Below, piece after piece: positions 32,264-38,244 of a stretch of DNA of 38,244 bases. The stretch's first letter is position 1. Each line of letters starts with the position of its first letter. The notes beneath the pieces are model-generated. The model saw nothing but the letters and a program-made list of their open reading frames with translations. It was not told the origin of the DNA and searched no databases. Source of the stretch: Clostridia bacterium (GTDB lineage Bacteria; Bacillota; Clostridia; UBA1212; UBA1255); the NCBI GenBank assembly GCA_017613535.1, contig JAGADO010000149.1, forward strand, positions 1-38,244. The letters run 5' to 3'. The position numbers and the translations under genes were made by a program.

Positions 32264-33835
32264 TTACCCTTCTGTGCCGCTTTTTGCAAACAGTTCCGCC
32301 ATCAGCAGTTCCGCCGGAAGCCCCTGCTTGTAAAGCGCAAAAAACTTACCGAACTTCTCGATGTCCTTGTCCGAAGCCATAACGGTGCTCTTTCCGACCC
32401 CGCTGAACACGCGGCGCAGGAACGCGCTGAGATCCTCGTATTTGTCCCTCTCCAGCATATATGTTGCGAGCAGTGCCATACCCCACGCGCCTCCTTCGCC
32501 CGCCGTCTGCATAACGGTAACAGGCACGCGGAACAGCGCGGATGTGGCGTTCTGACCCACGAATTCGGTCTTGTAGAAGCCTCCCGCCGCGGTGACTGCC
32601 GTCAGTTTTACACCGGCTTCCGCCAGGAGGTCAAATCCGAGCGCGATCGCGCTTACGGCCGAAAAGACCTGCATCTGCATAAAGTTTGCGAGCGTCAGTC
32701 TGCCGGAAGGTTTGCGGGCAACGACGAGCGCCCCCGTTTCCGCACCGGCTATTGCCTCTCCCGCCAGATAGTTGTACCCGATCACGCCGCCCGAATCACC
32801 GTCGCCTTCCAGCGACTTCGCATACAGGAGGTCGTAGAGCTTGCCCTTCGAAACGTTCGCTCCGCACATGGCGGCAACTTCCGCGAACAGCCTGACCCAG
32901 TTATCGATCTCGGAGGTGCAGTTATTCCCGTGTATCATTGCTGCGTCATAGCCCTCCGGCGTGAGCAGCACGTCGATCTCTTTTCTGTACCCTTCGAGCG
33001 GTTTTTCGAGCGTGACAACAATATTACACGACGTTCCGGCGGAGAAGTTAGCCTCTCCCGGTGCGATCGTGTCGGAGCAGACCATTCCGGTCTGCATGTC
33101 TCCTTCCGGCGGGCAGAGAGGCACGCCTGCCTTCAGCTTTCCGCTCGGGTCAAGCAGTTTCGCGCCGTCTTCGGTGAGTGTTCCGGCGTTTTCGCCCGCT
33201 TTCAGTATCTGCGGCAACAGCTTTTTGATTTCCGGTTCTGCTCCGTGTGCTTTGAGCATCTCGCCCATCTTCGCCAGCATTTCGGCGTTGTAGTCCCCGT
33301 CCTTAACCGGGAACATTCCGGACGCCTCTCCGATTCCCGAAACGAAACGTCCCGTTAATTTATAATGTATATATCCTGCGAGCGTCATCAGTTTCGCCAC
33401 CTGCGGGACGTGCGGCTCGCCGGAAAGCACTGCCTGGTAATATTGAGCGGCGCTCCACCTCATCGGCATGTTAAACCGGAACGCTTCCGAAAGCTCCGCC
33501 GCGGCTTTTTCCGTGTTCGTATTACGCCATGTTCTGAACGGGACAAGGAGCCGGTCGTTTTTATCCAGCGCGAGGTATCCGTGCATCATTCCGGAGATGC
33601 CGATCGCGTCCGGACCGTCAAATTCTTTTCCGTTTCTCTGGCGGTAATCTTCGGCCATCGATGCGTATCCGGCGGCCAATCCCTCCAGTGCCTGTTCGAG
33701 CGGATAGCTCCACAGCCCGTCAACGAGTCTGTTTTCCCAGCTGTATATTCCCACAGCCAGTACATTCGCGTTTTCATCGGTCAATACCGCTTTTATCCTC
33801 GTTGATCCGAGCTCGATCCCCAGTATTTTTTTCAT
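32264..33835 (-). CDS. FGGY-family carbohydrate kinase
   Basis: This 523-residue protein has the ribonuclease-H-like fold of FGGY sugar kinases: phosphate-1 motif GIELGSTRIKAV (5-16), GISGMMHGYLALD near residue 78, LAGYIHYKLTGRF, FSAGTSCNIVVTLEKP in the middle, and the C-terminal TAAGGFYKTEFVGQNATSAL and AGEGGAWGMALLA. It phosphorylates a sugar or polyol; the exact one (xylulose, ribulose, fuculose, rhamnulose) cannot be read from the sequence. Given the GH29, GH43 and GH78 enzymes in the window, a pentulose or 6-deoxyketose is plausible, but the gene is 14 kb away from them and sits with murD. Confidence 0.85.
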   Translation of the reverse strand: MKKILGIELGSTRIKAVLTDENANVLAVGIYSWENRLVDGLWSYPLEQALEGLAAGYASMAEDYRQRNGKEFDGPDAIGISGMMHGYLALDKNDRLLVPFRTWRNTNTEKAAAELSEAFRFNMPMRWSAAQYYQAVLSGEPHVPQVAKLMTLAGYIHYKLTGRFVSGIGEASGMFPVKDGDYNAEMLAKMGEMLKAHGAEPEIKKLLPQILKAGENAGTLTEDGAKLLDPSGKLKAGVPLCPPEGDMQTGMVCSDTIAPGEANFSAGTSCNIVVTLEKPLEGYRKEIDVLLTPEGYDAAMIHGNNCTSEIDNWVRLFAEVAAMCGANVSKGKLYDLLYAKSLEGDGDSGGVIGYNYLAGEAIAGAETGALVVARKPSGRLTLANFMQMQVFSAVSAIALGFDLLAEAGVKLTAVTAAGGFYKTEFVGQNATSALFRVPVTVMQTAGEGGAWGMALLATYMLERDKYEDLSAFLRRVFSGVGKSTVMASDKDIEKFGKFFALYKQGLPAELLMAELFAKSGTEG

Positions 33836-33921
33836 GCGTCCAGCCTCCCTTTCGCCGTCTTGCCGTCAATGTGATTATAATTGATTCGACGCGGTTTTTC
33901 AATAAAAAAGGCAGAGGATCC

Positions 33922-33984
33922 GTTCCCGGGATCGCGGAAATTGACGCTGCCGGAATCCGCTTCGATTTTCACGATCCCGGGAAC
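33922..33984. repeat. Perfect 13-bp inverted repeat next to a terminator
   Basis: GTTCCCGGGATCG (33922-33934) and CGATCCCGGGAAC (33972-33984) are exact inverse copies around 37 bases that themselves contain a GCGGA/TCCGC stem. The right arm ends where the T-run of the VWA-gene terminator begins. On the minus strand a second T-run follows at 33905-33910, so the structure may be a back-up terminator or mark a small inserted repeat. Confidence 0.7.
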
Positions 33985-34016
33985 AAAAAACAGGCAGAGA
34001 ACGAATTCCCTGCCCG
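33985..34016 (-). terminator. Terminator of the VWA lipoprotein gene with UUCG loop
   Basis: On the minus strand CGGGCAGGGAA pairs over 11 positions (two G-U) with TTCTCTGCCTG around a TTCG tetraloop and is followed by TTTTTT. It lies about 70 bases after the stop codon of the lipoprotein gene. Confidence 0.85.
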
Positions 34017-34083
34017 CTTTATTTAACGCACTGACCCGCGCCCGGCACTATCGTGCCTCGCCTACGGTTTTTGCCCTCATGCG

Positions 34084-35502
34084 TTATTCTGCATACATAT
34101 ACTCTTTAATTACGCGAACCATGCAGTCGTTGAGCGGCTCGACCTCGTACTGGGTGTCAGACGGGGTCTGGTGATCTCCGCCGATTCCGGAGTGGTTCGT
34201 GAGGAAGATGTACGTACCGCCGGTCATCACCGCGAAGCTGCGCATGAGCGACTCGACGGAAAGGTCGGCACCGGAAGAAACAACGGGAATAATGCGGATA
34301 CCTGCAGCGGAGATTGCCGCCACGTCCTTGCGCATACCGCTGTTGATGCCCTGGATCTCGCTCTCGTCATGAGGCGGAGCGTCAAGCACGAAGAAGCAGA
34401 GTTTGACCGAATCTTCACGCCAGCTGTGCTGAAGGACATTGCCCAGAGCCGTATGGACAGCCTCCGGATAATCTCCGCCGCCGTCGGAACATTGTTCGCC
34501 GAGAATTCTGACGCAATCGTCAATATCATCGCGGAAGTCGTAGTATTTTACGACGTAGTCGTCTCCCTCGTCGCGGTAGAAGTTAACGCTCAGGCGGACG
34601 TTGATGTTCTGCTCGGAGCACACGCGCTCGATCACGTTTTTGATCTCGACTTTGAGGTATTCGAGCTCGTCGCCCATACTGCCGGTCGTATCGATCATGA
34701 GCATAAGGTCAAGGTTCGAGGGAGTCGCAGGCACGAAATCGACCGCTACAGTCAGCTCGGCTTTTGCTCCGGGCTCGCAGGTCACTTCGTACGCGTCAAA
34801 TTCTGCGCTCTTTACTGTTAAAACCTTTCCTTTATAGCTGTCCGGGTACACGAGCGTCGCGTTTCCGTGTCTGTCGGCAACTGCTTCGTAGACAACTGTT
34901 TCGCCATCCAGCAGCTTCACTTTTGCAAGCGGAAGCGTATCGACTTTGATGACATTGTCGGCGAACAGGCCGCGCGCTTTGCGGATGTTTGCCCAGTTTT
35001 CGTCTTCCCAGAGCGAACGCCAGTTCCCGAGATCCTTCGCGTCCTTGACCTCGCCCGCGGTCAGCATTCCCGGTTTGAGCTGGCCGTTAAACGACCCGTA
35101 AGGATCGCCGGGATCGTAGACCACTCCGCCGTCGTAGTATTCGCCCGGCATCGGCTCGGGCATTCCGACAATCGCTTCGCTGTCATATACCGCTTTGTCT
35201 TTTCCGCCGTATATTCTTCCGATGATCCCGTCAATTACGCCCGAGATCCCGCTGCCGCCATCGCTTTTTCTCTCGCCGATGACGCCGTCGCCGTAAATAT
35301 TCCTTTCGCCGTCCTTGATCATCGTTCCGGGCGCCGTATCGGAACCCGAATTCGTATTTGAGCCGTTGTTTGTATTCGTGCCGGAACCAGGCTTGTGACT
35401 TAAGACCGAACATCCCGTCATATACAACATCGACGCAACCAGCAGCAATGCCAGCATCGCGGTCAATATTTTTCCGGTTTTTTTGTTTGTTTTGTTTTTC
35501 AT
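34084..35502 (-). CDS. VWA-domain lipoprotein
   Basis: This 472-residue protein starts with a lysine-rich region, a hydrophobic stretch and the lipobox YMTGC (lipidated cysteine C31), so it should be anchored on the outer face of the membrane. A Gly/Asn/Ser-rich linker (GSGTNTNNGSNTNSGSD) follows. A small beta-domain (about 190-255) precedes a von Willebrand A domain (about 264-470) with the metal-site start DTTGSMG (D271) and SDGGGDYPEAVHTAL. VWA domains bind protein ligands through a Mg ion; the partner is unknown. I chose the ATG at 35502, nine bases after GGAGG; two earlier in-frame ATGs lack proper spacing. It appears to be a single-gene unit. Confidence 0.88.
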   Translation of the reverse strand: MKNKTNKKTGKILTAMLALLLVASMLYMTGCSVLSHKPGSGTNTNNGSNTNSGSDTAPGTMIKDGERNIYGDGVIGERKSDGGSGISGVIDGIIGRIYGGKDKAVYDSEAIVGMPEPMPGEYYDGGVVYDPGDPYGSFNGQLKPGMLTAGEVKDAKDLGNWRSLWEDENWANIRKARGLFADNVIKVDTLPLAKVKLLDGETVVYEAVADRHGNATLVYPDSYKGKVLTVKSAEFDAYEVTCEPGAKAELTVAVDFVPATPSNLDLMLMIDTTGSMGDELEYLKVEIKNVIERVCSEQNINVRLSVNFYRDEGDDYVVKYYDFRDDIDDCVRILGEQCSDGGGDYPEAVHTALGNVLQHSWREDSVKLCFFVLDAPPHDESEIQGINSGMRKDVAAISAAGIRIIPVVSSGADLSVESLMRSFAVMTGGTYIFLTNHSGIGGDHQTPSDTQYEVEPLNDCMVRVIKEYMYAE

Positions 35503-35610
35503 ATCCTTCATCCTCCGGATCTGAGTTTGTCGCGTCGGCAATTCCTTCGGATCTGCCTTGCGTTTATATAGTAACCGTTAGGGGCAGGAGGGTCACGTGG
35601 GATCAGCGGG

Positions 35611-35640
35611 AATTTGAAAATTGAAAATGGCAAGTGAAAA
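35611..35640. repeat. Short A-rich repeats related to 1936-1985
   Basis: TTGAAAA occurs twice in tandem, followed by TGGCAAGTGAAAA. The 11-mer GAAAATGGCAA also occurs in the block at 1936-1985. Like that block it sits at the end of a gene (about ten bases beyond the ATPase stop). Confidence 0.5.
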
Positions 35641-35650
35641 AGGTCCGGTT

Positions 35651-36985
35651 TCATAGATCTTCCAGTACAAAAGGCAGCATGTATATTGGTTTAAAAATAA
35701 GTTGTTCCTTATGTCCGACATCCTTTTGCGAAAAAAGATATTGCTTATACACTCTTTTTGAATATTTAGTGCAAAATTCAGATATGGATTTATGTGTATT
35801 AACATTAGAAGACTTGATTTCGATCGGCACGATCTTCGCATTCGATGCCATAAGGAAATCAACTTCGTAGTAATGGACATCATCTTCTTTTTTCCATATA
35901 TGATAGAAAAGCTTGCTTCCGCTTGCTGCGATCATCTGTGCAGCGACATTTTCATACATATATCCAAGGTTAGCATCTAACTTATCACTCAGCAGTTTAC
36001 TGTAGATTTTTGTGTGTGCTTTATCAGCCGAGTTAAAAAGCATAGTCGTAAATAACCCGATATCTGACAGATAAAGTTTGTATGTTTCGTTGTCGGCAGT
36101 AGAACTCAGTGACACGTCCGGATCGGTAACGTTGTTAGAGATCAGCACGGTCTTTGAGTCAAGAAGCTCTGAGAAAATCTCTTCATCCCTGCTCGTTGTC
36201 CGCTTGCCTGTCGCATTGGATATTATAAATCTCTTCTTTGTGCTTAATTGACCCGGAATTGAGTTATACATCTTTGACAGCCGGCCGCTATCGTCAATTT
36301 TATAAAAATCTTCATCATAAAGTTTCAGTATTGCACGCTTAACTTTGTCAATTTCTTCGAAGTTTTGTCCGTTGACATACGCTTCTACGGCTTGCGGCAT
36401 CCCGCCAACAGCCATGTATATACGAAAATCGCGCATCAGTTTCCGGTTGAGCTCATTTCCGACCGGCCTGTCTGTCTTATATAACTGCTTAAGAATATCG
36501 TATGAGTTATTCCCCGCAGCCCACAAAAATTCCTCATAATCCATGGGATATACTTGTATAAAGTATTCTTCAGAAGGAATTACAATATCTTTAACATTCT
36601 TTTTTATGCTTATCAATGATCCTGTTTCAATGTAACTGTATCGTCCGTCTGCGACAAGGTATTTGATAGCCTGCCTTACATGCGGGGCTCTTTGAATTTC
36701 GTCGAAAATAATAATTGATTCGCCCGGATAAAGCGTGATTCCTGCTACCGTCTGAAGCCTTAAAAAAAACAGGTCGAGAGAGGCAATGTCATCGAATACT
36801 TCAAGAACGTCTTTACTTATATTTGCAAAATCGACTTTTATGTAGGACTTATAATTATTTTTTGCAAATTCTTCGGCAATTGTTGATTTTCCGACACGCC
36901 TTGCCCCTTCCAGCATAGCCGCATATTTTTTTGAATATTTGTCTTTCCATTCAGTAAGAGCGCTATAAACCTTTCTCTTAAACAT
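35651..36985 (-). CDS. AAA-family ATPase with DUF4143 domain
   Basis: This 444-residue protein has Walker A GARRVGKST (27-35) and Walker B SIIIFDEIQRAP (90-101), then an ETGSLI sensor-like stretch. The C-terminal half (about 215-390) matches the DUF4143 type, with a PD-(D/E)XK-like fold expected from EVDFLM...IVPIEIKSS. Such proteins are common as scattered, horizontally moving genes; their function is not established. By eye the gene is clearly richer in A and T than its neighbours. AAGGGGGG lies before the ATG, and the promoter's -35 lies inside the 34-bp repeat array. Confidence 0.88.
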   Translation of the reverse strand: MFKRKVYSALTEWKDKYSKKYAAMLEGARRVGKSTIAEEFAKNNYKSYIKVDFANISKDVLEVFDDIASLDLFFLRLQTVAGITLYPGESIIIFDEIQRAPHVRQAIKYLVADGRYSYIETGSLISIKKNVKDIVIPSEEYFIQVYPMDYEEFLWAAGNNSYDILKQLYKTDRPVGNELNRKLMRDFRIYMAVGGMPQAVEAYVNGQNFEEIDKVKRAILKLYDEDFYKIDDSGRLSKMYNSIPGQLSTKKRFIISNATGKRTTSRDEEIFSELLDSKTVLISNNVTDPDVSLSSTADNETYKLYLSDIGLFTTMLFNSADKAHTKIYSKLLSDKLDANLGYMYENVAAQMIAASGSKLFYHIWKKEDDVHYYEVDFLMASNAKIVPIEIKSSNVNTHKSISEFCTKYSKRVYKQYLFSQKDVGHKEQLIFKPIYMLPFVLEDL

Positions 36986-37007
36986 TCGATTGCCCCCCTT
37001 CGCGTTA

Positions 37008-37036
37008 ATAATACCATATGGAGCAGTTTTTTACAA
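37008..37036 (-). promoter_or_regulatory. Promoter of the AAA/DUF4143 gene, -35 inside a tandem repeat unit
   Basis: On the minus strand TTGTAA (complement of 37031-37036) and TATTAT (complement of 37008-37013) lie 17 bases apart. The TTGTAA is part of the 34-bp repeat and is therefore present three times, but only the copy nearest the gene is followed by a -10. Confidence 0.55.
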
Positions 37037-37109
37037 CACTAAAATGTGCGTTTGGAGCAGTTTTTTACAACACTAAAATGCGCGTTTGGAGCAGTTTTTT
37101 ACAACACTA
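37020..37109. repeat. 34-bp tandem repeat, 2.6 copies
   Basis: Units begin at 37020, 37054 and 37088 with GGAGCAGTTTTTTACAACAC and continue TAAAATGTGCGTTT. The first two differ at one base (T/C in the ATGTGCG part). The third breaks off after 22 bases, at 37109. The array overlaps the end of the disrupted glycosidase-like frame, whose stop codon TAA comes from the third unit, and supplies the -35 of the ATPase gene on the other side. Confidence 0.9.
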
Positions 37110-37990
37110 CGCTTTCGGACCCATTCAGTTCCGTTCCGTACACTTCAAGTTCGCCAATCTGCGACAGCGAAGTGCCGGTTTTGTCCGTCTGACCGCTGTG
37201 GCGTGTGATCGTTAATTTCACGTATCGGCCCTCTACCGGTTCGAACGCGTAGTTCAAATCGATCGCTTCGGTCAGTTTGACTCCTTCGGCAGACGCGGTC
37301 TCCGTCCAGGTCTCTCCGTCTTTTGAAACGCACAGTTTGAAATCGCGCGGGAAGGAGGCGCCGGAGTTGAAAATGCACGGTTTCAGCACGATTTTGTTCA
37401 GGAGATAGGGCTCTTCAAGATCGACCGAAAGCTCTACCGGGTCTTCGGGACCGATGCCGGAGAACGGATCGACCGACCAGCCCGCATGCGTACACTGGTA
37501 AACAGACACATTGATGCCGTCCGTGAGGTACGCACGCGAGAAAAACGTGCCCTCCTCATATGAATTGACCGCAGAAACAGCCTTGTGAAGCGCCAGATTC
37601 ACACCATCTCCCGCCAGACGCTTCAGCACACCCTGCGCCTTGACCAGCGCCGCCCTTGCATTGTCCGCCTGCACCTGCGTTACGGCCCCGTCAGCAGCAA
37701 CGCGCTTCGCCTCTGCCAAAGCTTCCGAAAACTCCTCTTTCCCGCACGGCTTGTACATCGCGGGATCGAGACTTTCCGCCGCAGCGATCGCCTTATTCAG
37801 ATAAAACAAATTAGCCTCATCCTTCAGCGCAAAACTGTAGTTGTCCGCCGCTTTCAGCAGGATCCCGTCGCCCGCCTTCAGCGAAACCGAATAAAAACCG
37901 TCAGGATCGGGAGACATTGCCACGCACTCGCCCGTCACATCGCTAATGTACGAAATCGAAGGAACGTCATTGTCAAGCGAAAAGCGCACT
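37099..37990 (-). pseudogene. C-terminal remnant of a secreted glycosidase-like protein with discoidin domain
   Basis: The open frame (about 297 residues) begins with SISYISDVTGECVAMSPDPD and VSLKAGDGILLK, which look like the C-terminal beta-sandwich of a large glycoside hydrolase. An FIVAR-like helical region follows (LDPAMYKPCGKEEFSEALAE, VQADNARAALVKAQG), then an F5/8C discoidin-like domain (about 135-290, ending IGELEVYGTEL). No signal peptide or catalytic domain is present, and the only ATG near the front (complement of 37996-37998) lies inside a hairpin at the junction. At the other end the stop codon comes from the 34-bp repeat. I therefore read it as a fragment cut on the 5' side by an insertion. 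Confidence 0.7.
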
Positions 37991-38022
37991 TGGGGCATCC
38001 TCCGTAAGGAAGATGCCCCAAG
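37989..38022. repeat. Strong hairpin at the junction between gene fragment and inserted element
   Basis: CTTGGGGCATC (37989-37999) and GATGCCCCAAG (38012-38022) pair over 11 bases around a 12-base centre that can add TCC/GGA. There is no long T-run on either side. It lies exactly where the glycosidase-like fragment ends, and 60 bases after the recombinase stop codon, so it may mark the end of the element or terminate its last gene. Confidence 0.65.
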
Positions 38023-38081
38023 GCGGCCTTTGTATCTAAATTGAATAATTGATTTGTTGTGAGATGGCGTGACCGCTTTGG

Positions 38082-38244
38082 TTACGCCGTTTTGCTTTTG
38101 GTTTCTTCGGCTTTGAGACGCGTTTGAAAAGCTTCTTCCATCTGCTCGGGCGTCATTTCTTCTACGATACCGACGCCGTTAAAGTAGATGTCGATAAGCT
38201 GTACCCGCTGACCGTCAACGTATCTCGGCTGAAACACAACGATC
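38082..38244 (-). CDS. C-terminal end of a probable large serine recombinase (5' part outside window)
   Basis: The frame is open to the window edge and encodes 53 residues, starting IVVFQPRYVDGQRVQLIDIY and containing GVGIVEEMTPEQMEEAFQ before a basic tail and TAA. A VDG-x-RVQ-x-IDIY segment followed by a Pro/Glu-rich helix resembles the C-termini of large serine recombinases of Firmicute mobile elements. The catalytic part is outside the window, so this is a tentative call. A recombinase at the end of an element would explain the truncated gene next to it. Confidence 0.45.
   Translation of the reverse strand, partial: IVVFQPRYVDGQRVQLIDIYFNGVGIVEEMTPEQMEEAFQTRLKAEETKSKTA

Noticed and set aside
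37020..37109. Possible CRISPR array
   Set aside because: The units are contiguous with no unique spacers, and no cas genes are near.

Overview
The window looks like a chromosomal segment of a Gram-positive, anaerobic, fairly GC-rich Clostridia (Ruminococcaceae/Oscillospiraceae-like, probably gut-associated). The reasons are Shine-Dalgarno sites of the AGGAGG type, an smc-ftsY pair, a MurD with a clostridial-looking P-loop, a lipobox lipoprotein, a surface protein ending in a sortase-like QPQTGD tail, and a large set of intracellular glycosidases served by a GPH-type sugar permease. The species is not identifiable from the sequence alone.

Layout. 1-1920: a truncated radical SAM protein (TIGR01212/YhcC type) divergent from an inositol-monophosphatase-family enzyme; between them lie a 14-bp palindrome and a head-to-tail array of quasi-palindromic 20-bp repeats in the predicted leader. 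1993-6482: a metal module with an ArsR-AraC fusion regulator, a divergent Zn/Cd/Pb-type P1B ATPase, and a convergent ZnuB/ZnuC-like importer lacking its binding protein. 6533-8289: a SpoU/TrmH RNA methyltransferase and a DUF3737 beta-helix protein. 8340-19331: a carbohydrate island (GH29, GH43 with discoidin and Fn3 domains, GH78, GPH permease with a long charged tail, GH3), all on the minus strand, with a divergent AraC regulator. It looks built to import fucose-, arabinose/xylose-, rhamnose- and glucose-containing oligosaccharides and cut them in the cytoplasm.

19332-21303: an XRE regulator flanked by two copies of a structured element of about 175 bp. The element's ends are inverted copies of the 3' end of tRNA-Tyr, and tRNA-Tyr itself, in an operon with tRNA-Thr, lies next to the second copy. 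The internal hairpins keep pairing through compensatory base changes. This is the strongest candidate here for an undescribed element. 21497-27067: housekeeping genes (GNAT, ftsY, smc). 27238-30537: a 1099-residue secreted surface protein made of repeated modules, preceded by a 10-bp-periodic array. 30741-33835: murD and an FGGY sugar kinase. 34084-36985: a VWA lipoprotein and an AT-richer AAA/DUF4143 ATPase.

37020-38244: a 34-bp tandem repeat, the broken C-terminal end of a secreted glycosidase-like protein, a strong hairpin, and the C-terminus of what is probably a serine recombinase. This looks like the edge of an integrated element that cut the glycosidase gene. All calls were made by eye from sequence and translations; no database search was run.
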